Part shown: positions 7,784 to 14,964 of the stretch, one piece after another
How the letters are laid out: each line of letters begins with the position of its first letter
Numbering within the stretch: position 1 is the first letter of the stretch
Assembly (NCBI GenBank): GCA_964404985.1
Contig: CAYOMD010000032.1
Span: 1-22,864, forward strand
Reading direction: 5' to 3'
DNA from: Hankyongella sp964404985
GTDB taxonomy: Bacteria > Pseudomonadota > Alphaproteobacteria > Sphingomonadales > Sphingomonadaceae
Length of the DNA: 22,864 nucleotides
Made by a program: the position numbers and the translations under genes
The notes under the pieces: model-generated
Told to the model about the DNA's origin: nothing
Databases searched by the model: none
Seen by the model: only the letters and a program-made list of their open reading frames with translations

Positions 7784-8020
7784 CTACTTCGAAAGGCGAT
7801 TTAGCTGGGTCGGGATCGAAAGCGTCTGATCGAAGGCCCAGTCAGGCTGGACCCCACGAAAGCCGTCCAAGGATTGCGAGGACGGAAGAGAATATTCTTT
7901 AGGCGTGGCCGACCTCAAGCTCTTTGCAAGCAGGAGTGCTTTTTGCGCGGCGTCGGACAAGTGAGCGCTACGCCCATTGGCAAGAGTTCTGACGGCTTCT
8001 GCAAGCGGTGTTTCTGCCAT
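7784..8020 (-). CDS. Small protein of unknown function, partner of the SDH proteinase
   Basis: I do not recognise this 78-residue protein. It starts MAETPLAEAVRTLANGRSAHLSDAAQKALLLAKSL, which reads as two amphipathic helices. A Ser/Pro-rich middle and a C-terminal tail rich in Gln, Leu and Lys follow. There is no signal peptide or membrane span, so it is probably cytoplasmic. The ATG at 8020 lies two bases after the TGA of the proteinase gene and has GGAG seven bases before it; an upstream in-frame TTG at 8026 is less likely. The tight spacing implies cotranscription and coupled translation, so the two products may work together. A short hairpin (CGCCT/AGGCG, 7781-7798) spans the stop codon. 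Whether it is an adaptor, substrate or inhibitor of the proteinase cannot be told. Confidence 0.7.
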   Translation of the reverse strand: MAETPLAEAVRTLANGRSAHLSDAAQKALLLAKSLRSATPKEYSLPSSQSLDGFRGVQPDWAFDQTLSIPTQLNRLSK

Positions 8021-8022
8021 GG

Positions 8023-8895
8023 TCAAACTCCATCAATCAGATGACTATGTAGATAAAACTGGAATTGGTTACGATCTACATGAGCGGTTAATAAGTCGTT
8101 ATACTGACGGATCGCATCTCGGACACCGTCCGCAGTCGAGTAGTCGTCGATCTCCAGCCGAATCTCCTTGAGACGGGCAATGTTCAGGGCACGACCATGG
8201 GATCGCCAAAGCTTGTGATCTGAGAGTTGGCGCGCAACTTCTCGTGCGCGCTCGCGCTTCTCATCGTCGGTCACTGCCTGGCCGGGTTGATTGGTGCGGT
8301 GCACATTCCAGTCCTTGAACTTGAAACTGACCAGCCATCTCTCGAGCAGGTCAACGGACAGGTTTCGAGCTTGTTCGAACAGTGCCAGTTTGCCCAAATC
8401 GATCCCATTGAGCAACACTACATCGCCGGGATTCAAATCAGGCTTAGCGGTCAGTTCCTCAACCTTGTCGAGATATCCCATGGCAGGAATATACGCCGAA
8501 CCATCGGGGGACATGATCTGCGGGTCAATTGGACCAAGCGAGGACGCATAGTCCATGTAAATTTTATCACCGGACATGCACAGGATGGTTCCAGCGGACA
8601 TCGCATAGTCAGGAACGACGAAATAAACGGACTGGTAGTGGTGTCGCAAAACGTCAACCATCCGCTCGACGGTCTCCGCCGATCCGCCGCCAGTCCGAAG
8701 AACGACTGCTATGGCCTGATCCGTCCGGGTCGACTTGTCCTTAACGGTTTCGACAAAATTCCGAAAAACCCGGAAAAATGCTGGGTGGATCGCTCCATGG
8801 TAGAACATGACATCAGCATTGAGCGTATTCTCAAGCTTTTTAGCAGAACAATTGATTAGCGCCAGAATACTTTGATCAAGGTCCGCGCCGTTCAT
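8023..8895 (-). CDS. SDH-family Clp-fold serine proteinase
   Basis: The 290-residue protein matches the serine dehydrogenase proteinase (SDH_sah) group, relatives of SppA and ClpP with the crotonase-like Clp fold. Visible marks are FYHGAIHP at about 31-38, the oxyanion-type loop RTGGGSAET at 67-75, the likely nucleophile S100 in DYAMSAGTI, then CMSGDKIYMDY and the strongly conserved SSLGPIDPQ at 118-126. No signal peptide or membrane helix is seen, so a cytoplasmic protease or peptidase is likely; the substrate is unknown. The frame also opens at a TTG at 8925, but the ATG at 8895 gives the N-terminus that best fits the family, though its ribosome site is poor. It overlaps no neighbour and runs two bases short of a small partner gene. 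G+C is well below the flanking genes (some 60-base lines near 35-40%), which suggests acquisition by transfer. Confidence 0.85.
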   Translation of the reverse strand: MNGADLDQSILALINCSAKKLENTLNADVMFYHGAIHPAFFRVFRNFVETVKDKSTRTDQAIAVVLRTGGGSAETVERMVDVLRHHYQSVYFVVPDYAMSAGTILCMSGDKIYMDYASSLGPIDPQIMSPDGSAYIPAMGYLDKVEELTAKPDLNPGDVVLLNGIDLGKLALFEQARNLSVDLLERWLVSFKFKDWNVHRTNQPGQAVTDDEKRERAREVARQLSDHKLWRSHGRALNIARLKEIRLEIDDYSTADGVRDAIRQYNDLLTAHVDRNQFQFYLHSHLIDGV

Positions 8896-8956
8896 ACTAG
8901 CACCCACATACGCCACCTGAATCAAACTAAAGCCAACAAGTCAATACCAACATGCA

Positions 8957-9020
8957 CATTACCATCGATCACCGAAGCGTTTGTGGAAATGCCATACGCA
9001 AATGCCAAAGTATGGTAATG
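8957..9020. repeat. Nested, competing inverted repeats after tRNA-Gly
   Basis: CATTACCAT (8957-8965) is an exact inverted copy of ATGGTAATG (9012-9020). A second pair, CCATAC (8992-8997) and GTATGG (9010-9015), shares the same right-hand arm, so the two hairpins exclude each other. They fill the gap between the tRNA-Gly 3' end and the proteinase gene. They may act as terminator, processing site or control of the downstream gene; no U-run is present. Confidence 0.5.
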
Positions 9021-9021
9021 A

Positions 9022-9095
9022 TGGAGCGGGTGATGGGAATCGAACCCACATAGCCAGCTTGGAAGGCTGGTGCTTTACCACTAAGCTACACCCGC
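9022..9095 (-). tRNA. glyT: tRNA-Gly (anticodon TCC)
   Basis: The 74-base gene has acceptor GCGGGTG/CACCCGC with discriminator T and encoded CCA, D-arm GCTT/AAGC with the loop AGTGGTA, anticodon stem CCAGC/GCTGG with the loop CTTCCAA (TCC reads GGA), a four-base variable loop and T-arm GTGGG/CCCAT with the loop TTCGATT. It lies 58 bases after era. A weak promoter candidate (TTCACA, 17 bases, TAAGAG) overlaps the hairpin after era, so it could be transcribed on its own or with era. Its 3' end faces the AT-rich proteinase insert, which is the usual geometry for integration at a tRNA gene, but no duplicated 3' end was found. Confidence 0.96.
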
Positions 9096-9120
9096 ATCTC
9101 GCCATACTCTTAGCCCGGCG

Positions 9121-9144
9121 CATCCCGCTTGTGAAGCGGGGATG
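9121..9144. terminator. Hairpin downstream of era
   Basis: CATCCCGCTT and AAGCGGGGATG pair over ten bases with one bulged G and a three-base loop, nine bases beyond the era stop codon. There is no T-run on either side. It may be a Rho-independent-like pause or a 3' stabilising structure at the end of lepB-rnc-era. It also overlaps the only promoter-like sequence before tRNA-Gly. Confidence 0.4.
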
Positions 9145-9153
9145 AAACGGCGC

Positions 9154-10089
9154 TCAGTCGGTCCACTCCAGGCCCATGTCGCGGTAGATTTCGCGGTCGT
9201 CTGCCCAGTCCGGCTTCACCTTGACGAACAGGAACAGGTGGATGCGCCGCCCGAGCAGCTTTTCCAGCTCCAGCCGGGCCGTGCCGCCCAGTTGCTTGAT
9301 GCGGCTGCCGCCCTTGCCGAGCACGATGGCCTTCTGGGTATCCCGCTCCACATAGACCACCTGGTGCAGCGCGGCCGAGCCGTCCTTGCGGTCCTCCCAC
9401 TTCTCGGTCTCGACGGTTGCGGCATAGGGCAGTTCCTCGTGCAGCTGCAGGTACAGTTGCTCGCGGGTGATCTCGGAGGCCAGCAGGCGCTGCGAGATGT
9501 CGGAGAGCTGGTCCTCCGGGAAGTGCCAGGGGCCGGCCGGCATGCGTTCCGCCAGCGCGGTCCTGAAGCGGGCAACGCCGTCCCCGCTCTCGGCCGAGAC
9601 CATGAAGGTATCCTCGAACGCCTGCAGCGCATGGATCTGCACGGTCAGCGGCAGCAGTTTCTCCTTCGCGCACAGGTCGACCTTGTTCAGCACCAGCAGC
9701 TTCGGCTCCGGGCGCTGCGCCAGCGATTCGATCAGGGCGCGCACTTCCTCGCGCAGGCCACGTTTGGCATCGACCACGACCACGATCACGTCGGCGTCGC
9801 TGGCACCCTGCCAGGCCGCCTTGACCATCGCCCGGTCCAGCCGCCGGCGCGGCGCAAAGATTCCCGGCGTATCCACCAGCATCAGTTGCGCCGGGCCTTC
9901 GATCGCGATCCCCATTAGGCGGGTGCGGGTGGTCTGCACTTTCGGGCTGACGATGGCGACCTTGGCCCCGACCAGCGCGTTGGTGAGCGTCGATTTGCCA
10001 GCGTTGGGCGCGCCGATGATGGCAACCACGCCGCAGCGGGTGGCTGCAGCCTGCATGCCCGCGTCCGCAGATGTGGTGTCGTCGGTCAT
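9154..10089 (-). CDS. era: GTPase Era
   Basis: Era is an essential GTPase that assists 30S subunit assembly by binding the 3' end of 16S rRNA. The 311-residue protein has the GTPase domain first: G1 GAPNAGKST at 26-34, G2 region TTRTR at 53-57, G3 DTPG at 73-76 and G4 NKVD at 135-138. The C-terminal KH domain is at about 225-300 (VLGKGGSRIKQLG, then LFLFVKVKPDW). The ATG at 10087-10089 overlaps the TGA of rnc (ATGA), so translation is coupled. The frame continues open far upstream inside rnc, but that is only a shadow. The first 18 residues are a loose Thr/Ala-rich extension before the G domain. Confidence 0.97.
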   Translation of the reverse strand: MTDDTTSADAGMQAAATRCGVVAIIGAPNAGKSTLTNALVGAKVAIVSPKVQTTRTRLMGIAIEGPAQLMLVDTPGIFAPRRRLDRAMVKAAWQGASDADVIVVVVDAKRGLREEVRALIESLAQRPEPKLLVLNKVDLCAKEKLLPLTVQIHALQAFEDTFMVSAESGDGVARFRTALAERMPAGPWHFPEDQLSDISQRLLASEITREQLYLQLHEELPYAATVETEKWEDRKDGSAALHQVVYVERDTQKAIVLGKGGSRIKQLGGTARLELEKLLGRRIHLFLFVKVKPDWADDREIYRDMGLEWTD

Positions 10090-10766
10090 TGCGCCCCTGC
10101 TTTCATCTGGTCGAGGAAGGCGGCGGCCACCGTGCGCTCCGCCTCCTGCTTGGAGGGGCCGCTGGCGCGCAGCGGCGGCAGGCCGCGCACGCTGAGTTCC
10201 ACCGTAAAGGTCGGCAGATGGTCCGGGCCCGCCCGCTCGACCAATGTGTAGCTCGGGATCGGCAGGCCACGCCCCTGCGCCCATTCCTGCAGGGCGGATT
10301 TTGGATGACGCGGTGCCTGCGGGGCAGCCTCCAGCATCGGCAGCCAGAGCTGCTCGATGAAGCGGCGCGCCGGCTCCAGCCCACCATCCCGGTACAGTGC
10401 CCCGATCAGCGCCTCGCAGACATCGGCCAGCACATTGTCCAGATGCTGGACCCGCGACTGTGCCGCGCTTGCCGCCATGCGGATGTGGCGATACGCCTCG
10501 ATCGCGCGCGCAACCTCGGCGCAGGTCTCGGTGCACACCAGATCGGCATAGCGTTTGGCCAGATCGCCCTCCGGCTCGCCGGGGTAGCGGCGGTAGAGCC
10601 AGTCCGCCATCGCACAGCCGAGCACCCGGTCGCCGAGGAACTCCAGCCGCTGGTAGGATCGGCCCGGCGCACTCGGGTGGGTCAGCGCGGTCAGGATGAG
10701 GGTCCGGTCGGTGAAGCTATGGCCGAGCGCGGCCTCGGCCCAGGCGACGGCATCGGCTTCGTTCAC
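10086..10766 (-). CDS. rnc: Ribonuclease III
   Basis: RNase III is a double-strand-specific endoribonuclease that processes rRNA precursors and many mRNAs as a homodimer. With the GTG at 10766 as start the protein is 226 residues, normal for the family. The catalytic domain shows the signature QRLEFLGDRVL at about 39-49 (E42, D46) and the second acidic pair in DVCEALIGALYRDGG (D115, E118). A double-stranded RNA-binding domain follows at about 154-225 (HPKSALQEWAQ to AAAFLDQM). The GTG overlaps the lepB TGA in a GTGA arrangement with no clear ribosome site, which argues for translational coupling. An upstream in-frame GTG at 10817 would add 17 unconserved residues inside lepB and is less likely. 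Confidence 0.96.
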   Translation of the reverse strand: MNEADAVAWAEAALGHSFTDRTLILTALTHPSAPGRSYQRLEFLGDRVLGCAMADWLYRRYPGEPEGDLAKRYADLVCTETCAEVARAIEAYRHIRMAASAAQSRVQHLDNVLADVCEALIGALYRDGGLEPARRFIEQLWLPMLEAAPQAPRHPKSALQEWAQGRGLPIPSYTLVERAGPDHLPTFTVELSVRGLPPLRASGPSKQEAERTVAAAFLDQMKAGAQ

Positions 10767-11623
10767 TGGATCAGGGTAGCCAGGCGGTTCCAGCGCGTTG
10801 CCTGGAACCAGCGCCACGGCGTGAACAGGCTGGTCGCGCCGTCGGTCGAGAAGAACAGGATTTCCGCCTTGCCGACCACATTTTCCATCGGGATGTAGCC
10901 GACACCGCCAGCGTTCACCGGCACCCGGCTGTCCAGGCTGTTGTCCCGGTTGTCGCCCATGCCGAAATAGTGGCCGGCCGGCACCACGAAAGCCTGCGTG
11001 TCATCGCGCGGCGCATTCGGCATCATGTCGAGCGTTGTGAAGCTTCTGCCGCCCGGCAAGGTCTCGCGGTACTGCGGATAGACGCAAACGGCCGAGCCAT
11101 CCGGCTCTGCGCGGCGGAAGCCCGGCAGCGGCGGGCACAGGGTATTCGGGGTTTCCTTGACCTCGAAGTCCGCGATGCGGGTCTTCTCGACCTTCTGGCC
11201 ATTAATATAGAGCACACCGCCGCGCATCTGGATGATGTCGCCGGGCATGCCGATGATGCGCTTGATGAAATCGGTGCGGTTGTCGCCCGGCCACTTGAAC
11301 ACCACCACGTCCCCGGGCTTGACCGTGCCGCTGGGGATGCGACCGTCGATCGGCACGATGCTGAACGGGAAGGAGTGGCGACTGTAGCCATAGGTGAACT
11401 TCGAGACGAACAGATAGTCGCCGACCAGCAGGCCGGGCAGCATCGACTCGGAGGGGATGTTGAACGGCTCATAGGCGAGCGAACGGAAGCCGACAGCCAG
11501 CAGCACCGCATAGAAGATGGTCTTGAACATCTCATTGGCCGACTCAACCCAGCCCGGCTTGGCCGGTTTGGCGAGGGGCGGGGTCGCGCTGGCCGGAGCG
11601 CTGGTCGAGGAATCATTCTGCAT
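10763..11623 (-). CDS. lepB: Signal peptidase I
   Basis: This inner-membrane serine protease removes signal peptides from exported proteins using a Ser-Lys dyad. The product is 286 residues from ATG 11623. The order is a short Ala/Pro/Ser-rich cytoplasmic tail, a membrane segment at about 34-50 (TIFYAVLLAVGFRSLAY), the nucleophile S60 in IPSESMLPGL, the general base K121 in DFIKRIIGMPGD, and the late signature GDNRDNSLDSR. The catalytic part faces the periplasm. No ribosome site precedes the ATG. An exact TTGACA lies only 32 bases before it (11656-11661) with a poor -10, so a leaderless or nearly leaderless mRNA is possible. It heads the coupled lepB-rnc-era unit. Confidence 0.96.
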   Translation of the reverse strand: MQNDSSTSAPASATPPLAKPAKPGWVESANEMFKTIFYAVLLAVGFRSLAYEPFNIPSESMLPGLLVGDYLFVSKFTYGYSRHSFPFSIVPIDGRIPSGTVKPGDVVVFKWPGDNRTDFIKRIIGMPGDIIQMRGGVLYINGQKVEKTRIADFEVKETPNTLCPPLPGFRRAEPDGSAVCVYPQYRETLPGGRSFTTLDMMPNAPRDDTQAFVVPAGHYFGMGDNRDNSLDSRVPVNAGGVGYIPMENVVGKAEILFFSTDGATSLFTPWRWFQATRWNRLATLIQ

Positions 11624-11764
11624 GGCGAAAGGCCATCGCGTGGAGAGCGTGCGCGTGTCAAGCAAAAGCCGGGTTCTGCCGCCGGACCGGGCGCGGTGTG
11701 CGGCATGACGGGGGCATTGCCGCGTGCCCGTCCTGACGCCATAGTCGCGGGGGGGAGACCATGA

Positions 11765-13216
11765 ATGCCGCCAGGACTGACACCCGACGAGGCGCTCGAC
11801 CAGCTGGGCACACTCTATACCGAGGCGGTGACAACGGGTGCGCGTACCCTGCGGGCCTTCATCGCGGAGGGACGCCCCCCCACCCCGGAGGAACGCCGCC
11901 GCATGTGCTATCCGGTGCTGAGCGTCCAGCACCGCGGCGTCTCCCCCGACGTGCCGGCCGGGCGCGCCTACGCCAAGTTTCAGGATCTGGGGGACTATCG
12001 CACCAGTATTACCCAGCCGCAGGCCCTGCGCGCCTACCTGCACGAACAGTTGACCCTGCTGGTGGCAGATTATGACGCGCGGATTGCCGTCTGCCCCGGC
12101 GAGCAGGAAATCCCCTACCCGTTTCTGCTCGACGGGGCGGACGACTCGTTGCTGAGCACGGGCAATGCGCTGGGGCTGGCGCAGGTGTTTGCGACGCCAC
12201 GGCTCAACCTGGTGTCGGACGATATCGCCGACGGTCTGGCGACCGGCCAGGTGCCGCGCCCGCTGGCGCTGTTCGATGCCCCCAGGGTCGACTATTCGCT
12301 CAAGCGCCTGGTGCACTACACGGGGACCGACTGGCGCGACGTGCAGCCCTGGATTCTGTTCACCAACTATCACCGCTATGTTGACGTGTTCGTGCGCTGG
12401 GCGGCCGAGCAGGTGGCGGCCGGCGGGCGCTATACCGAGCTGCGGGCAGCAGGCGGCGTGACCATCCATGCCGACGACCGCATGTGCACGGATGCGGCGT
12501 CCGCGCGGGTGGCATCTGCCACCTGGGCGCGCCACCAGATGCCAGCCTATCACCTGAAGGCGCGCGATGGACAGGGCATCACGCTGGTCAACATCGGCGT
12601 CGGCCCGTCCAACGCCAAGACCATCACCGACCATCTGGCGGTGCTGCGCCCGCACTGCTGGCTGATGATCGGCCACTGCGGCGGTCTGCGGCAGTCCCAG
12701 CGCATCGGCGACTATGTGCTGGCCCATGCCTACCTGCGGGAGGACCATGTGCTGGACGACGTGGTGCCACCGCGCATTCCCATCCCGGCGCTGGCGGAGG
12801 TGCAGCAGGCGCTGCAGCAAGCCGCCGCGGACGTGACCGGCGAGAGCGGTGCGGACCTGAAGGCGCGCCTGCGCACCGGCACGGTGGTGACCGAGGACGA
12901 CCGCAACTGGGAGCTGCGCTGGCGGCAGGAGCAACGGATGTTCAACCTCTCGCGCGCCATCGCCATCGACATGGAGAGCGGCACCATCGCCGCCCAGGGG
13001 TATCGCTTCCGAGTCCCCTACGGCACCTTGCTCTGCGTGTCCGACAAGCCGCTGCACGGCGAGATCAAGCTGCCCGGTGCTGCCAACGCCTTTTACGCTA
13101 AGGCGATCTCCCAGCATCTGGCCATCGGCATCGCTGCCATCGAACTGCTGCAGCGCAACAAGCTCAGCCTGCATTCCCGCAAGCTCCGCAGCTTCGACGA
13201 GCCACCCTTCCGGTAA
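11765..13216 (+). CDS. amn: AMP nucleosidase
   Basis: Amn hydrolyses AMP to adenine and ribose 5-phosphate, controlling the cellular AMP pool. The 483 residues match the family length almost exactly. An N-terminal AMP-nucleosidase-specific domain (about 1-190) precedes the phosphorylase-like catalytic domain: VNIGVGPSNAKTITDHL at about 275-291, GHCGGLRQSQRIGDYVLA from 303, and DMESGTIAAQGY at 402-413 with the nucleoside-binding Met-Glu, then VSDKPLHGEIKLPG. The ATG at 11765 has a strong purine run ending GGAG seven bases upstream; an ATG at 11761 is in another frame and codes for nothing recognisable. It is divergent from lepB across 141 bases and appears to be a single-gene unit. Confidence 0.96.
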   Translation: MPPGLTPDEALDQLGTLYTEAVTTGARTLRAFIAEGRPPTPEERRRMCYPVLSVQHRGVSPDVPAGRAYAKFQDLGDYRTSITQPQALRAYLHEQLTLLVADYDARIAVCPGEQEIPYPFLLDGADDSLLSTGNALGLAQVFATPRLNLVSDDIADGLATGQVPRPLALFDAPRVDYSLKRLVHYTGTDWRDVQPWILFTNYHRYVDVFVRWAAEQVAAGGRYTELRAAGGVTIHADDRMCTDAASARVASATWARHQMPAYHLKARDGQGITLVNIGVGPSNAKTITDHLAVLRPHCWLMIGHCGGLRQSQRIGDYVLAHAYLREDHVLDDVVPPRIPIPALAEVQQALQQAAADVTGESGADLKARLRTGTVVTEDDRNWELRWRQEQRMFNLSRAIAIDMESGTIAAQGYRFRVPYGTLLCVSDKPLHGEIKLPGAANAFYAKAISQHLAIGIAAIELLQRNKLSLHSRKLRSFDEPPFR

Positions 13217-13316
13217 GCGGGCACAGTGCCGTGGGGCTGGACAGCAGGGGAGGTTCCGATAGAAGCTTGGTGGCGCACTGAGCGCTTGACGACAATGACA
13301 CAGGGGATGCAGGCGC

Positions 13317-14915
13317 TTGAACCGGCTCTATTACGGCGACAACCTGGATGTCCTGCGCGCCCACATCCGGGACGAGAGCGTCGATCTCATCTATCTCGAT
13401 CCGCCGTTCAATTCGAACGCCAACTACAATATCCTGTTCAAGACCCCGGCCGGCGCTGGCGCGGACAGCCAGATCGAGGCGTTCGAGGATAGCTGGCACT
13501 GGAACGACAAAGCGGAGGATGCCTTCGACCAGGTTATGCGCAGCGGCAACACCAAGGCATTCGACCTGCTGAATGCCATGCGCAGCTTCCTCGGCGAGAA
13601 CGACATGATGGCGTATCTCAGCATGATGGCGATCCGCCTCATCGAGTTGCACCGGGTCCTGAAGCCGACCGGCAGCTTGTACCTGCACTGTGACACTGTA
13701 GCGGGTCACTATCTAAAGCTATTGCTAGACGGTGTATTTGGCCCAGAGCGATTTCAGAACGAAGTCACTTGGAAACGGACTACTGCCCACAATGACCCGC
13801 AAAGATATGGTCGCGTGCAGGATTGCATCTTTTTTTACTCGAAAACTGCCAAGAAAATTTTTCATCCACAAGGTAGGGATTATTCACCTGAACAACTTTC
13901 ACGCTACAAATACGAGGATGAGCGCGGTCGTTACAAAGCAGAACAGCTTACTGCCCCACATATTTCTCCTACACGCTCATATGAGTGGCGAGGAACTCAT
14001 CCTGGCGCAAAGCGTCAATGGCGCTTCAAACTCGACGAGCTTGAACGTCTCTACAAGGAGGGGCGAATACTGCTCAGAAAAGATGGTTGCCCCAGAAAAG
14101 ACGGCCTTAAAGAGTATATCCACGAAGTCGAGGCCCCAGTAGTTCAGGACCTTTGGACCGATATTTCTATGGGTCCAACATCGGGAGAACGCCTCGGCTA
14201 TCCGACCCAGAAACCGCTGGCGTTGCTTGAGCGCATCATCGCGGCATCGTCCAACGAGGGTGACGTCGTGCTGGATCCCTTCTGTGGTTGCGGCACGGCC
14301 GTACACGCCGCGCAGAAACTCGACCGGCAATGGATCGGCATCGACATCACCCACCTCGCCATCGGACTGATCGAAAAGCGCCTGCAGGCCGCTTTCCCCG
14401 GCCTTGGCTATTCTGTCGAGGGCACGCCCAAGGACCTGGCGTCTGCCGAAGACTTAGCCGCGCGCGACAAATACCAGTTCCAGTGGTGGGCCGTCAGCAA
14501 GGTCGACGCCATGCCCTTTAACGACAAGAAGAAGGGCGCAGACGGCGGTATCGACGGGATCATCTATTTCCGGCCGGACGGCAAACGGACCGAAAAGGCG
14601 ATTGTCTCAGTCAAGGGTGGCGATTCTGTCGGCGTCCAGATGATCCGCGACCTGCATTCAACCATGGAGCGCGAAAAAGCCCCCATCGGCGTGTTCATTA
14701 CCAAAGCACTGCCGACGACCGCCATGGAGCGCGAAGCGGCCTCAGTCGGCCGCTTTCATGCCGAGGCGACTGGCAAGAGCTATGCCCGTCTGCAGATCAT
14801 CACATTGGCCGAACTGTTCGACGGCAAAAAGCCGGATATCCCTTACGTCGACCCGACCGCCTGGACCAGGAAAGCCGCACGCGAGGACACGACCAAACAG
14901 GGCAACCTGCTGTGA
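13317..14915 (+). CDS. Site-specific DNA methyltransferase fused to an Mrr-like nuclease-type domain
   Basis: The 532-residue protein is an N6-adenine or N4-cytosine DNA methyltransferase of beta-type order. The catalytic motif IV DPPF is at residues 28-31 (DLIYLDPPFNSN), a variable recognition region follows, then motif I DPFCGCGTAVHAAQ from 320. A C-terminal domain (about 385-505) reads GADGGIDGIIYF and then AIVSVKGG, a pattern like the PD-(D/E)XK/Mrr fold with D413 and K433; the usual Glu or Gln is S431, so cleavage activity is uncertain. The start is a TTG at 13317, the only start-type codon after the in-frame stop at 13296, with AGGGG ten bases before. No separate restriction gene adjoins. 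Bases of about 13690-14190 (residues 125-291) are near 47% G+C by hand count, against over 60% on either side, so the recognition region appears exchanged. The recognition sequence cannot be predicted. Confidence 0.9.
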   Translation: MNRLYYGDNLDVLRAHIRDESVDLIYLDPPFNSNANYNILFKTPAGAGADSQIEAFEDSWHWNDKAEDAFDQVMRSGNTKAFDLLNAMRSFLGENDMMAYLSMMAIRLIELHRVLKPTGSLYLHCDTVAGHYLKLLLDGVFGPERFQNEVTWKRTTAHNDPQRYGRVQDCIFFYSKTAKKIFHPQGRDYSPEQLSRYKYEDERGRYKAEQLTAPHISPTRSYEWRGTHPGAKRQWRFKLDELERLYKEGRILLRKDGCPRKDGLKEYIHEVEAPVVQDLWTDISMGPTSGERLGYPTQKPLALLERIIAASSNEGDVVLDPFCGCGTAVHAAQKLDRQWIGIDITHLAIGLIEKRLQAAFPGLGYSVEGTPKDLASAEDLAARDKYQFQWWAVSKVDAMPFNDKKKGADGGIDGIIYFRPDGKRTEKAIVSVKGGDSVGVQMIRDLHSTMEREKAPIGVFITKALPTTAMEREAASVGRFHAEATGKSYARLQIITLAELFDGKKPDIPYVDPTAWTRKAAREDTTKQGNLL

Positions 14916-14964
14916 AAACTATCGCTGCGTAATACTCCCGGGTGTTTGTTTACAGTCGCCCAAG

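Noticed and set aside
8227..8859. A 210-codon plus-strand frame in the proteinase gene
   Set aside because: Antisense to the SDH proteinase, whose conserved motifs fix the coding strand.
7578..9095. Integration at tRNA-Gly or tRNA-Trp with direct-repeat attachment sites
   Set aside because: No duplicated tRNA 3' end and no integrase gene were found; similarity between the two tRNA genes is ordinary.
11624..13174. Long minus-strand extension upstream of lepB
   Set aside because: It is antisense to amn; true LepB homology begins at the ATG at 11623.
13317..14915. CcrM, the cell-cycle GANTC methyltransferase of alphaproteobacteria
   Set aside because: The catalytic motif is DPPF rather than the DPPY of CcrM, and the C-terminal domain is nuclease-like instead of the CcrM-type tail.
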